A stretch of DNA of 64,000 nucleotides from Myoxocephalus aenaeus (GCA_038501785.1 JBAMJR010000180.1:5909001-5973000); one strand, 5' to 3'; shown: positions 1 through 10,925, counted from the stretch's first letter. Numbers and translations are program-made. Notes: generated by a model not told the origin, from the sequence alone.

Positions 1-359
1 CTGTAGCTTCAGTTTAAGTCTCTCTCTCTCTCTTTAGGAAATGTCACGACTGCACTCCTCTTGCAGCATTTCTTATAGAATCCATGCATACCATTCCTAT
101 ACATTCACCCTCCACCCACTATTCCACAATCTCCAAGTATCTCTCTTCAGCCTGTCAGCTTCTGTCACTGCAGTGTGTGTTGCATGAATTCAAGCTGTGT
201 CCAACAATGGCAGCAAACACAGCATCCTCATCCGGCATGTCAGCGAGGTGCTGATGCAACACAGTGGCTGGAGTCCTCGTATTCAAGCTGTCCTCCGCTC
301 TGTGGCTCCTCCAAGCCGGGAGGGAGGCTCCTAAGGAAGCTCATTCCCATGCATAAAGC

Positions 360-363
<4 letters not shown>

Positions 364-415
<52 letters not shown>

Positions 416-427
416 AGAGAGAGAGAA
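364..427. repeat. (TG)n microsatellite running into (GA)n
   Basis: About 24 TG units are followed by a short GA run. Reading frames through this tract give only Cys-Val or Thr-His polymers and are not genes. Confidence 0.97.
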
Positions 428-500
428 ATGTAAAATAAATAATGGTGAGCATGTGTCTGACGGGTGCACAGTGTATGAATGAGTGTGTATGAATTTATAT

Positions 501-503
<3 letters not shown>

Positions 504-582
<79 letters not shown>
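504..582. repeat. (GA)n microsatellite
   Basis: About 40 uninterrupted GA units. Frames through it encode Arg-Glu polymers and are spurious. Confidence 0.97.
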
Positions 583-585
<3 letters not shown>

Positions 586-2191
586 TTCATGACCAAACAG
601 ATCACAGATCTAACACCGCTGGCCTCTTTCCCTCAGTGTCAAACCATATGTCATGTATCTGTTCAGGTGTTGTTTAAATTAATGCGTACCTGAGTGAAGA
701 TGTTGCAGTTTATTTTGGGCCATATGTTGTAGATGCAGCGGCAGCTTTTAAAGCTGTAGCGCCGGCCATAACAGACCTGAACGATGCATATGTTTGTATC
801 CGGAGCATCTCGTTGTCTATTCATCTTATGCACAATGTTCTGTCTGACAAATGTTCTTGGCTGTCATTTGGCAGACAATTTATAGTCACACCGATGTACA
901 CACCTGCAAACCTGCACACCTGCTCATGCATATCATGTTCTCTCTGTACGCTGTGGGTGTAAATGAAGTCGTTTCCCATTAAATTCAAGACCCCGTCAAT
1001 ATGATTGTTACAGCTGCACACAAAAGTCACAATTGTGTGACCGTTTCAAGTTTTATCTTCATACTTTTAGCCGAGCTTGCAGCGTGGCTACAGGGAGGAC
1101 GATGGCGGTCTGTTGGACCAGGCTGGAATATCTCAACAGCGATTTAACAGATTGCCATACAATAGTGTGCAGACGGTAGTTGTCACCAGAGGATCCCACA
1201 GACAGCAGGAGATTGACATGTGGTTTTAGGCAAAACGTCTCAAATACTTCCCATCACGATGAATTGTAATACTTTAGTTATGCCCTGAAGCATTGGGTTA
1301 TGACGAAATGCTTGCCAAAACTGATAGCATCCCAATACTTTGCAAATACTAACGTGTTATTGTGCTAGCGCAGCTAAACATGCACGCATGTTAGCCTCAC
1401 AGAGCCACTGGTGTGACTCTTTAGTCTTGTTACATCATTATTGCATGCAGGCGTACATTTGTAATGCATGTTTTGACGTATCAATGTTCCATATTTAACA
1501 TCTGCATCTGTTTCCAAATGACTTTTGTGTAAAATAACAGAAACCAAGTAAGTACAAGTAAGAACCCAGCATAAAAAACAACCTAGAACAAAGTAAAAAA
1601 AAAAAGAAAAAAGGAAAGGATGTGAACATCAAAATGTCCCTGAGACGCTGGAGAGGCGATGCATACCAAATGTCAACAGTTGCAGACTGTTGTTTTTTAG
1701 GATGCACATGAGCAACATTTTGATCGCACGGATCTTCATCATTCAATGAAATGTTGTCGGTAACGACGACACATAAAAATGCACGGGAGCGCCTAGGATT
1801 CCTCTTCAATTTATCCCTGCAGTATTTGGTTATTCCCATCCGATATCGAGTCTGGGGCTAATGTGAAGGTTGACTTCCGCTCTCGGATCGACCTTGAGCT
1901 CAAGGTGAAAATCGATCCGCTTTATTGGTTGTAAAGACACTCAACAGGCTTTCGTATGCATGCGCAGCGTGTAAGCACACGCACGCAACGCTTCGATCAA
2001 ATTCACCTTTGTTATCAGCGGACCTGAGAGGCGCACATTGTTTAATTCACCCTTATCACAGCAGTATTGTAGACGAGGCTCCGGGCCATGGATTAAACGT
2101 CATTCTTTAATGAGAGGAGAGCAGGATGGATGCAGCATGTAATTAGAACGACACATTCACTGCTCTGATATATCCATCACCATAGACTGGG

Positions 2192-2193
<2 letters not shown>
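583..2193. other. no gene recognised
   Basis: I see no coding potential, splice-bounded exon or recognised transposon here. The longest frame (minus strand, 114 codons near 1495-1839) has no recognisable motif and crosses an A-rich stretch. A cruciform-type palindrome at 1884-1919 is listed separately. Confidence 0.6.
1884..1919. repeat. nested palindrome
   Basis: A perfect 16-bp palindrome, ACCTTGAGCTCAAGGT, sits at 1891-1906. It is enclosed by the inverted arms CGGATCGA (1884-1891) and TCGATCCG (1912-1919). Each inner half contains TCAAGGT, the core of an ERR/SF-1 type nuclear-receptor half-site, so it could be a cruciform or a paired receptor site. Function is inferred only from the motif. 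Confidence 0.6.
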
Positions 2194-2259
<66 letters not shown>

Positions 2260-2370
2260 CTGCTGTGGGCTTATTCATTCAACACTCAGATGAGTGTGTG
2301 AGTATGCAAATACTCAACACATTAGGTGGTGCTCATCAGTCTTCTGTGAAATCTGTTTTTGTCAACCATG

Positions 2371-2431
<61 letters not shown>
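2194..2431. repeat. TG/CA-bounded repeat cassette, copy 1
   Basis: (TG)n at 2194-2256, a 115-bp core, then (CA)n at 2372-2431. The core is clearly related to the core at 11893-12012. Shared words in the same order include CAGATGAG, GTGTGAGTA, CATTAG, CAGTCTTCT and TGAAATCT. The two microsatellite arms are inverted relative to each other and could fold as a long hairpin. Confidence 0.8.
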
Positions 2432-2434
<3 letters not shown>

Positions 2435-2779
2435 CTAATGATCTGCATGCTATTTGGAATCCAACTCCTCAGGGCGCTATGTCAAGTATCTGAGAGGTAG
2501 AAATACAGATTGGGGTGTAAGCTCTCGGGTGCTGCTGGTAGAAGATGTTAATGATCCCAGAGGTTTGGTAATAAGGCTGTCTTCCATGACTAATGGAGGG
2601 AGTCACAATCTATTTATCTCTGTCTCTACATCTATGTTTTATTTTTATTTTTTTTCTCTATCACATTTTCTCTTTTACTCGCACAGACAAACACACACAC
2701 CTTCATAAGTAAAGGTCCGTGTACATCCCATTTATCAAGAGACAATATGACATATTGGGCATAAACCTTAAAATACATG

Positions 2780-2780
<1 letters not shown>

Positions 2781-2826
<46 letters not shown>

Positions 2827-2845
2827 ACGTGTGTGTGTGTGTGTG
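2781..2845. repeat. (AC)n followed by (GT)n microsatellite
   Basis: About 19 AC units, a short ACGTACGT junction, then about 9 GT units. Together they make a compact imperfect palindrome. Confidence 0.95.
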
Positions 2846-3589
2846 GCAAGTGGACTACTCCTGTAAGTTACAGTAACAAGACGACACAAGGGAAACACAT
2901 TAAATATGAGACTATACTGACATCTAGTGGTCATTATACTTTACTGCAAAGTACAGTGGGTATTTGTATGTTTCTATCATATCTATTGAGAGGTTCTGCC
3001 AAACCACAAGTTAATTGGCTGCTTCACACAGAGTTTGCAATTTTACAAATAACCATACCGTGACTATCTACATATCACTCAAAACTAAAAGCTGTGTGTG
3101 TGTGTGCGTGACGTTCACACTCAATTATCAATCCCCTGCTGCCAGAATGCACCTGTGAAAACACCTGTCACCAATTAGATCACTTATAAATCAGAACCGA
3201 AACACTTTAGGATTCAGGTTGGCTAATGTGTGCACAACAATGGAGCCAAGTGTATATGCAATATTATATATTGTTTACAGTCAAATTGAATATGTTCATG
3301 TCATATTCAGTTAAAGTAATTGTGTCTGATACTGTTATGGATATATGAGTGTTGATTAAAAATACAATAAAAACGTGTGTTCATAGTTTAAATGCATAGC
3401 ATGCTTTCAGGTGGAAATACAAAGGACTTGAGATAACCTAGTTTTTTACTTAGCACATTGGTGTGCAGTTCAAATGTGGACGAGTTGTTTATTTATGGTT
3501 TGTGTATTTTATTAAGTTATGAAGCAAAGAATATATATATACGTTTTTTATTTTTTTAGCTGGGTTTTGACAATCAGGAGGATAGCAAC

Positions 3590-3593
<4 letters not shown>
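2846..3593. other. no gene recognised
   Basis: AT-rich sequence with a short TG run near 3094-3107. No exon, RNA gene or transposon boundary is visible. Confidence 0.6.
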
Positions 3594-3658
<65 letters not shown>

Positions 3659-3672
3659 GTATGTATATATAT
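3594..3672. repeat. (TA)n tract with TAC/GTA interruptions
   Basis: Alternating AT for almost 80 bp with regularly spaced ATAC and GTAT interruptions, able to extrude as a hairpin. Frames through it (Tyr-Ile polymers) are spurious. Confidence 0.95.
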
Positions 3673-3924
3673 GTGCTGTATACTTCCACTGCAGACTCAC
3701 TGAGTGCCACTGATGGTTGCACCCGAGACAGGGTCCGCGGCCCTAAACTTCAAACTCTGACGCTCTACGTACCCTTCTAGCCTCCGTGTTGGACATGTCA
3801 GGATCCGGTGTTTGTCTGACCCATTTGCCTCCCCTCCCACTCACCCACTGTGGCATTTTGCACTTTGGGTCGTACGTCAGCGGCTGTGAGGTCACGCGGG
3901 TGTGCCCACATTGTTCGAGAGAGG

Positions 3925-4195
3925 GCAAGCTCAAATCGCGGCACCGGCACCTGCCGCTTACCTGCTGTGGCATCTCTGGACATGCCGCGGGGGGTACCGG
4001 CACATGCCGCGCCTGCTGTGGCATCTCTGGACATGCCGCGGCAGTTCGGGACATGCCGCGGCTCTCTGGACATGCCGCGGCAGTTCGGGACCTGCCGGGA
4101 GCTGCGAGCCGCACCTGCTGTGGCTCTCTGGACATGCCGCGGCAGTTCGGGACCTGCCGGGAGCCGCTAGCTGCCGTGCCGGAGCAGTTGCCACT
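3925..4195 (+). repeat. GC- and CpG-rich minisatellite block, copy 1
   Basis: Repeated variants of GGACATGCCGCGGCAGTTCG, each followed by GGGACCTGCCGGGAGC or by a GGCATCT spacer. The block matches 9301-9518 in inverted orientation, starting at GCAAGCTCAAATCGCGG and ending near GCCGTGCCGGA. Several overlapping open frames cross the block on both strands. They come from the high GC content and the repeat period, and none looks like a protein family. It contrasts sharply with the AT-rich surroundings. Confidence 0.85.
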
Positions 4196-5027
4196 AGTTT
4201 TTAAATCGTGGCGCACCTCGTAGAGCACTTGTGTCAGACCCGTTTTCAGTGAGTCACGGGTCTTTTATTTTGAAGGGAATTTTTAATGCAGCATAGTGCC
4301 GTACTCACACTCCTCAATACTGCGTTCACAACACGCTTTACTTGCGTGAGTTTACACGTCGGACTATTTGTGATAGTTCGCTTCATTCCCGACTTTTTCA
4401 TTTATTTAATATTAGCTTAAGCAGTTCAGAACCACTGCCCCATAATAACGTGCGTATAATCGTTGTCTTTGTTATTTTCTTCTGTTTTAAGTTTGATCTT
4501 TCATAGAGTAATGTGGGTTTCTTAACCCTAAATTAAATGGATTAATGTCATAGTAACAGAACAATTTGCTTACATATATTTTTACATTTATATAAATCCA
4601 TGTACAATATTTTTACACTTGAAGAGCTACTTCAAGGGTACAAAATAATACGAAGGGCTACTTGTTTGATACAAACTTCCTAAACAACAAAGTTGCACAG
4701 ATCACCTTTTATTAATAATAATATGTGAAGTGACTGTCTGATCACATATCAATGTTAATCATTCCTCACAATAATTATTAAGAATAATTTCCATGACAAT
4801 GATGGTAGGAAAAAAAAAGCGTTCTCACTTTGTTAGAAAAATTTAAATAAAGTTATATCCGTTCAAAAAATAACTAATATTTAGTTTTAATGACAACCAC
4901 AAAGTGTGCAGGCTTTGTCACTGCAGTGTTTTTCAGGCTTTTGGAAGAAAATTTCCAGAGCCTCGATATGCGAAGTCAGAAACGTCATTTGTGAAGCTCC
5001 GCAGGCTCTTTGTCTTGACCTGCAAAT
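4196..5027. other. no gene recognised
   Basis: AT-rich DNA after the GC-rich block. No exon, RNA or element boundary was found. Confidence 0.55.
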
Positions 5028-5209
5028 AGATGGATGTATGGATGGATGGATATATACTTTATTAATCCCCAAGGGGAAATTTCTTGTCATAGTAGCGCCG
5101 TACAACTTTAAGATACAATTAAACACACAAGATAAAAGATGAATATATAAGGAAGCAACAGGGATGAAAGATATATACAAATAAAATAAAATAAAAGTAA
5201 AATATAGAC

Positions 5210-5215
<6 letters not shown>

Positions 5216-5270
<55 letters not shown>

Positions 5271-5275
5271 TATAA
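5216..5275. repeat. (TA)n tract inside the truncated LINE
   Basis: Alternating TA of about 50 bp lies in the 3' untranslated part of the LINE, just before the LTR insertion site. Confidence 0.9.
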
Positions 5276-5283
5276 ATATACAC

Positions 5284-5687
5284 TGTAGCGGCGTTCCGTC
5301 GGTGTGTTTTTGTTAAGCCGCTAAAGAGCTGCGACACATTGAGTCTTCTCACGCGAATGACAGCAGACCGTTCTTTTCCTTTTTCTTCGTTTTATTTTGT
5401 GCAGCAACAAACACTAACATTATACACACAAACTAATAAACGATCATACGGTCATGCGGTCATACGGTAAAAGAACTGTGTGCTCTCATGCCTAATGCAA
5501 CTCTTGCTTACACCTGCTGCCATCATGACGTCATTATATCCCTTGGCTCGAGCGTCCATTGTTAATATAAACATCTTTCAATATATTTTATATGTAGTTC
5601 CTAAACTGCGAGCCTAATTCTGAAATATTAAATTATAAACACTCTTGAAATATTAATTAAACAAAAAACATACTTGTGGCTCTTACA
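5284..5687 (-). mobile_element. solo LTR with 5-bp target duplication
   Basis: A 404-bp segment starts TGTAGCGGCG and ends GGCTCTTACA, giving the TG...CA ends of an LTR. It is flanked by direct repeats TACAC at 5279-5283 and 5688-5692. The LINE sequence resumes on either side, so this is a clean insertion. On the minus strand a TATA-like element (GATATAATG) is followed about 140 bp later by AATAAA, which favours minus orientation. No internal retroviral-type genes are present. It is either a solo LTR left by recombination or a short nonautonomous element. Family not determined. Confidence 0.82.
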
Positions 5688-5962
5688 TACACAAAAGAAT
5701 AGAATACAACTAACTGGAATGAAATATATTTACAGCCACAGAGTGTATTCGTTAATTACGCAAATTAAATGTTAACAATAGGTAGTGCAAAATGCAAAGT
5801 GCAAAGTATGTATAGTGATGAATTAATCCACAGAGGATCTAGCAAGCGGTGACTTGTTGTAAAGTCGTATTGCCATAGGCAGGAATGTTTTCCTGTAACG
5901 GTCCTTGTTGCAGCGGAGCGTGAGGAATCTCTTGGAGAAAGTGCTCCGCTGACCCTGCAGAC

Positions 5963-6319
5963 AACTGTTAGGCTTTACAAGTGATCGCCGATCAATAACA
6001 TATGGCCGTTTAGTTTGTTTAGTCAGTGGTTTGACATGCGCGCAATATTGAACATTGACTTCAGAAATGGTCAGAGTTCATATATACCGAATTTTTGTTT
6101 TGTTTTTAAATGTTATATTAAATATTGTCATTTTCAAATCTTTAATGGAAGCGTGTTTGATAAAAAAAATTGACGTGGTCCCAGTGGGCCCGCAGGCACC
6201 GTGTTGGCTATCCCTGCCTTAATGTGTTGTCACATATTATATATACCTTCCAGGACCTTAAGCAAGTTGCGGCAACACTCTCTCAAACACAGGCAGCTGC
6301 CTCAAAAACTAGTGGCACA
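5963..6319. other. spacer between the two LINE copies
   Basis: No coding or repeat signature was recognised between the 5' truncation point of the first LINE and the tail of the second. Confidence 0.5.
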
Positions 6320-6445
6320 TGAATGACTGAATGAATGAATGAATGAATGAATATATACTTTATTAATCCCCAAGGGGAAATTTGGTGTCGGGGTAGCAGC
6401 AACTTACAACAAAATAAACAAAAACAGCAGGACGAAAGATAAAAG

Positions 6446-6450
<5 letters not shown>

Positions 6451-6481
<31 letters not shown>

Positions 6482-6494
6482 GTAATAATAATAA
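6451..6494. repeat. (AAT)n microsatellite in the LINE 3' region
   Basis: About 14 AAT units with one AGT interruption, located between the LINE terminus and the ORF2 stop. Confidence 0.9.
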
Positions 6495-6557
6495 AATAGA
6501 ATAAAATAGAAATAGAAATAGCTGGGATTGTGCAAAAATATATATATATACATGTTG

Positions 6558-8030
6558 TTAGTCAGAGGATCTGGCAAGCGGTGATTTATTATAAATCCGT
6601 AATGCCGTTGGCAGGAATGTTCTCCTGTATCTGTCCTTGTTGCAGCGGAGCGTGAGGAATCTCCTCGAGAAAGTGCTCCGCTGACCCTGCAGCAGGTGGT
6701 GGAGAGGGTGGTCCGGGTTGTCCAATATGGACAAAAGTTTCTTCAGCGTCCTCCTCTCCACCACCTGTTCCAGAGACTCCTGCCTGCAGCCAATGATGGA
6801 GCCGGCTTTCTTAACTATCTTGTTAAGTCTGTTGGTGTCACCGGCTCCAATGCTGCTCCCCCAGCAGACGATGGAGAAGTACAGGGCGCTGGCCACAACC
6901 GACTGGTAGAACATCTCCAGCATCTTGCTGCACACATTAAAGGATCGAAGCTTCCTCAGGAAAAAGAGTTGACTCATCCCCTTCTTGTACACAGCGTTGA
7001 TGTTGTTCTTCCAGTTCAGTCGGCTGTCGATGGAAACACCCAGGTACCTGTACTCCTCCACCATGTCCACGTCCTCTCCAAGAACACTCAGAGGTCTAGG
7101 AGCAGTCGCCTTCCTCCTGAAGTCCACCACCATCTCTCTGGTCTTGGTCACGTTCAGCAGCAGGTGATTCTCGCCGGCCCACTCAACAAAGTCACTCACC
7201 ACTGCCCTGTACTCCTCCTCCCGTCCATCCCTAATACACCCGACCACCGCAGAGTCATCAGAGTACTTCTGCAGATGGCATGACTCTGTGTTGTACTGGA
7301 AGTCAGTGGTGTACAGGGTGAACAGGAAGGGTGACAGAACAGTTCCCTGTGGGGCTCCAACATCACTGACCACCGTTTCAGACAGCACACGGCCCATTCT
7401 GACAAACTGTGGTCTACCTGTGAGGTAGTCAGTGATCCAGGAGATGGTGGACGAGTCTACCCCCACCACCCGCAGCTTCTCACTCAGTAGCAGTGGTTGG
7501 ATGGTGTTAAATGCACTGGAGAAGTCAAAGAAAGTGACTCTCACAGAGACACCGGCTCCATCCAGGTGCGACTGAGCTCGTTGCAGCAGGTAGATGATGG
7601 CGTCGTCCACTCCCACATGAGGCTGGTAAGCAAATTGCAGAGGGTCCAGCGATGATTTCACCTGCGGTCGGAGGTGGGCCAAGACCAGCCTCTCCAGCAC
7701 CTTCATCACATGGGAGGTGAGGGCAACTGGTCGGTAGTCATTGAGGCCAGATGGAGATGACTTCTTTGGGACAGGGACCAGGCACGACCTCTTCCACAGC
7801 ACCGGGACCTCCTCCAGCCTCAGGACACCAGACAGCTGGGTGGCGCAGATCTTTAGGACCCTGGGGCTGATGCCATCAGGTCCTTCAGCTCTGCGTTGGT
7901 GGAGTTTTTCCAGCTGTCTTCTCACCTGGTCAGTCGTCACAGAGAGGGGGGAGGGTGGAAGAGCCCATTGTTGTTGTTGAGGGCTCAGTGGGAGAGCCAT
8001 TGGATGTTGAGGGCTCAGTGAGAGAGCCAT
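6558..8030 (-). pseudogene. LINE ORF2, reverse transcriptase part
   Basis: A 490-codon minus-strand frame for the reverse transcriptase of the LINE. Visible landmarks in order: EGPDGISPRVLK (template/primer region), a fingers motif PVPKKSSPSGLNDYRPVALT, the first catalytic Asp in FFDFSSAFNTI, GAPQGTVLSPFLFTLY, and the catalytic box as YSDDSAVV, where the family usually has YADD. The C-terminal CR1-group motif LRCNKDRYRRTF follows. Between the template region and PVLWKRSC the sequence is about a dozen residues shorter than relatives I remember, suggesting a small deletion. It is in a different frame from the endonuclease part, so the polyprotein is broken once at about 7930-8030 and this copy is probably inactive. 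The first Met is not a natural start. Confidence 0.85.
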
Positions 8031-9246
8031 TGGATGTTGAGGGCTCAGTGATTGTGCAGCTCAACAGGGGGGGCAGAGGTGGAGGAGTATGGGAGGTGAG
8101 TTGTGTGGAGGAGACGGATGGGGGCTGTGAACTAAACCTGTTGAAGAAACAGTTCAGCTCGTTGGCCCTCTCCAGGGAGCCCCGTGGATGTCTCCCTCCC
8201 ACCTTGAAGCCAGTAATCTGCTTCATTCCGGACCACACCTCCCTCGTGTTGTTCTTCTGGAGTTTGGCCTCCAGCTTCCTCCTGTAGGAGTCCTTGCCCT
8301 CCCTGAGCTTCACCTTCAGGTTGCGCTGGACTCTCCTGAGCTCATCCCTGTCCCCAGACCTGAAAGCAGCTTTCTTCTTGTTAAGAAGAGCCTTCAGGTC
8401 CCTGGTGATCCAGGGCTTGTTGTTGGGGAAGCAGCGCACAGTCCGGGATGGAATGATGGTGTGTTCACAGAACTTGATGTATTCTGTGATGCAGTCAGTC
8501 ATGCTGTTGATGTCCTCCCCATGTGATCCACACAGCACATCCCAGTCCGTCGACTCAAAGCAGTCCTGCAGGGCGTCATTAGCCTCCTGAGACCACCGCC
8601 TAACAGTCCTGGAGGTCGCAGGCAGCCTCTGCACCAGAGGAACATACCTGGGTGTCAGCAGGACCAGGTCATGATCAGACCTGCCGAGGGGGGGAAGGGC
8701 AGTGGCCCTGTATGCATCCTTAGTATTTGCATACAGGAGGTCCAGAGTTTTATTGTTCCTTGTGGGGCAGTCTACATACTGTAGAAAAGTAGGCAGAGCT
8801 TTGTCCAGTGTGGTGTGATTAAAGTCACCAGTTATTGTCATAAAAGCACCAGGCTGTTGACTCAGCAGTCCAGACACAGTTGAGTGGATGGTGTCCATTG
8901 CTTCCTCAGCGTCAGCTGATGGTGGCACGTAAACGGCGACAACAATGGCCGACGTGAACTCCTTCGGCAAATAATACGGGCGCATCCCCACGGCTAACAG
9001 TTCAATGTTCGGGCTGCAGAAACGCTCCTTCACACACACATGGTCGGGATTGCACCACCTCTCATTCACATACACTGCAATCCCTCCCCCTCTCTTTTTA
9101 CCGCTCAGTTTAGTGTCTCTGTCCGCCCGTACAGTCCTGAAGCCGGGCAGCGACGCGCTGTGGTCCGGAAAATCCGCATGCAGCCATGTCTCAGTGAAGC
9201 ACAAGATGCTGCACTCACGGAAGATCCTCTCAGTCATGAGTGGCAA
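7930..9246 (-). pseudogene. LINE ORF2, endonuclease part
   Basis: A 438-codon minus-strand frame with features of the exonuclease-endonuclease-phosphatase fold. CFTETWL carries the metal-binding Glu, GGGIAVYVN follows, then TGDFNHTTLD, and GRSDHDLVLL carries the catalytic SDH triplet. The C-terminal third is basic (ALLNKKKAAFRSGD) and then enters a Ser/Thr/Pro-rich linker built on a repeated EPSTSNGS unit. The frame stops just after the linker while the reverse transcriptase continues in another frame. The N-terminal strand of the fold is missing, because an in-frame stop lies shortly upstream of the first Met. Target nicking is the known role of this domain; activity of this copy is unlikely. 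Confidence 0.85.
7980..8052. repeat. 30-bp tandem repeat in the LINE linker
   Basis: The unit begins GGGCTCAGTGAGAGAGCCAT and is repeated about 2.4 times. It encodes the repeated EPSTSNGS linker in the endonuclease frame. Copy-number slippage or an indel here explains the loss of frame between the two halves of ORF2. Confidence 0.85.
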
Positions 9247-9300
9247 CTCGTAAGTGCCCCGTCACCTGAGACGTGCCATCGGAAATGCTGCCTCTAAAGT

Positions 9301-9518
9301 AGTGGCAGCTTCCGGCACGGCAGCTCGCGGCTCCCGGCAGGTCCCGAACTGCTGCGGCATGTCCAGAGAGCCACAGCAGGTGCGGCTCGCGGCTCGCGAC
9401 AGGTCCCGAAATGCCGCGGCATGTCCAGAAAGCCGCGGCATGTCCAGAGATGCCACAGCAGGCGCGGCATGTGCCGGTACCGGCGCGGCATCTGCCGGTG
9501 CCGCGATTTGAGCTTGCT
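9301..9518 (-). repeat. GC- and CpG-rich minisatellite block, copy 2 (inverted)
   Basis: The reverse complement of this block aligns with 3925-4195: same entry sequence (GCAAGCTCAAATCGCGG), same GGACATGCCGCGG units, same exit near GCCGTGCCGGAAGC. It starts about 55 bp upstream of the first Met of the minus-strand LINE, in the position of a LINE 5' untranslated region. Copy 1 is not followed by LINE sequence, so the block may instead be an independent repeat. Confidence 0.8.
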
Positions 9519-10141
9519 CCTACTGCATTGTTCGTCACTTAGTTGCAAGTGCATCGCATACAGATGCTGAGCAGTGCGTAGGTGTGAGCTGAGAGGAGCG
9601 CTGAGCAAAGCTACGGTATTTGACACTTTTGGGGTGAGAACGGGCCGCTGGTTCGGCCCTGTGAACACGTTGAATGAGCCGCAGGAGCAGGCGGCTCAGA
9701 CTCGTCTTGTTTGTCTACAAAAGACGAGCTGACGGCAAAATATAACACTGTTTGTCTGTGCATCTCTTTTATCAAACTCTGGCCTTTTAATTCTGCTCAC
9801 AAAGACACAGACACACGTGCATGTGCATGTGTCTGTGCATGTGCATGTCAGCGGGCAGGTCGCTCTTTGTTTTCCAATCATTTTGAACAGATGACACTCC
9901 GGCTTGTGTGTGCTGGGGCCTTCAGATTGTTGGAGTATTTTAAAGATCTAAGCTTTTTGAAAGCATTTCATGAATTCAAATGACTTGAAAATGAGTTATG
10001 AATTCAGCTGTTTTTATACGTGGGTCTGCCGGACGATAAAAAAAAAGAAGAACAAAGCCAGAGAGTTTCGGGCAGTCTCTAAGGCTTCGCGCCGTAGAGT
10101 AAAGACTTTGACTAGTTTAGATAAATAAAAACACCACTCCG

Positions 10142-10242
10142 TGACCTTGAAGCCGACATTAAAAAGTAAACATTTCAAAGTCAGAGGAAACGCTTTATGT
10201 ATCTCTGGCACACATTTACCAGCGTAATGTCCTTGACCTTGC
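10142..10242. promoter_or_regulatory. two ERR/SF-1 type half-sites
   Basis: TGACCTTGA at 10142-10150 is the exact complement of TCAAGGTCA, the extended half-site bound by ERR and SF-1 type receptors. A second, TGACCTTGC, lies at 10234-10242. They are in the same orientation, 92 bp apart, in DNA without recognisable repeats. Chance occurrence is quite possible. Confidence 0.25.
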
Positions 10243-10454
10243 AAAGCCCCTTATCCGATGTTTTACTTTCTTGAAAAAAGCAGTCAGCATATTTTAGTCT
10301 TTTCGAAACTTTTTGGAATATGATTTGAGGCACGCAGAGGATTATGCGTAACGTGTGATGCGTGTGCAGAGGACAGCGTTTAAATGACGTTGAGCTGTGC
10401 AAATGTTCGCTATTTGTAGCCAGAATGCAAACTGACACACAGAGATATGCAAAT

Positions 10455-10455
<1 letters not shown>

Positions 10456-10503
<48 letters not shown>
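10456..10503. repeat. (TG)n microsatellite
   Basis: About 24 TG units. Confidence 0.97.
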
Positions 10504-10506
<3 letters not shown>

Positions 10507-10925
10507 AAACACAAATCAAATCAGCTTGGATCAAGCCACTTAAGTCCCTAATGGTCTAATTGCAGCCTTCGTGTTGAATGAACGTAACGCAACAACTCAG
10601 GCCGCATTATTAGCACAGCGCTGTCATTAGACACCAGTCCTGCAAACCCCTTACCTGTTGATTTCAAATTATACAAAGACGCTGCTCTTGACCCTAATAA
10701 AGCTGTGTTGTTGCAAACGAAGCCTGTAACTGCATGTTAATCAGAAATGATCCTCATTTGTTCAGGACTGTTGGGTAGATGGGCACATCATGTCAGGTTT
10801 CTTGTTCCGCTCGCTTTGAACACACATGTCTGAGGTTCTCAACACATTTCCCATGAGGGATCAAGCAAAAGCACCTGTCTGAGGTGAAAGAGTTGTCTGC
10901 TTCAGTATTTCTTGGTGCTTTAAGA

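Larger units (their letters stand above)
5028..5962 (-). mobile_element. 5'-truncated Rex1/Babar-like LINE, split by a solo LTR
   Basis: On the minus strand this copy ends with AATTTCCCCTTGGGGATTAA, then AAAGTATATA and a (CATC)n-type tail at 5028-5050. That is the same 3' end as the larger copy beginning at 6320. At 5825-5962 it encodes the last ~45 residues of ORF2, closely matching the C-terminus of the larger copy (both read RFLTLRCNKDRYR). Similarity stops at CTGCAG (5962), so the insertion is 5'-truncated, as is usual for LINEs. A 404-bp LTR interrupts its 3' untranslated part. Confidence 0.85.
6320..9246 (-). mobile_element. nearly complete Rex1/Babar-like (CR1-group) LINE
   Basis: A minus-strand non-LTR retrotransposon of about 2.9 kb. 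Its 3' end is at the left: a (ATTC)n tail at 6320-6350 preceded by the AATTTCCCCTTGGGGATTAA terminus. To its right come the reverse transcriptase frame (6558-8030) and the apurinic-type endonuclease frame (7930-9246). This is the EN-RT order of the CR1/L2/Rex1 group, and assignment to Rex1/Babar rests on the tail and terminus from memory. The endonuclease start is truncated: the family normally has extra residues before the first visible motif. Beyond 9246 the sequence passes into the GC-rich block at 9301-9518, either the element's 5' region or a neighbouring repeat. Confidence 0.85.

Noticed and set aside
2194..2938. Several open frames of 70-114 codons made of Cys-Val or Thr-His polymers
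   Set aside because: They are translations of CA/TG microsatellites. The same applies near 11.8, 13.1, 19.0, 38.9 and 54.3 kb.
3743..4228. Overlapping frames up to 161 codons on both strands in the GC-rich block
   Set aside because: Repeat periodicity and high GC remove stops. There is no family motif, and the same pattern recurs in the inverted copy at 9.3 kb.
6696..8590. Plus-strand frames up to 195 codons opposite the LINE
   Set aside because: They are antisense shadows of the endonuclease and reverse transcriptase.
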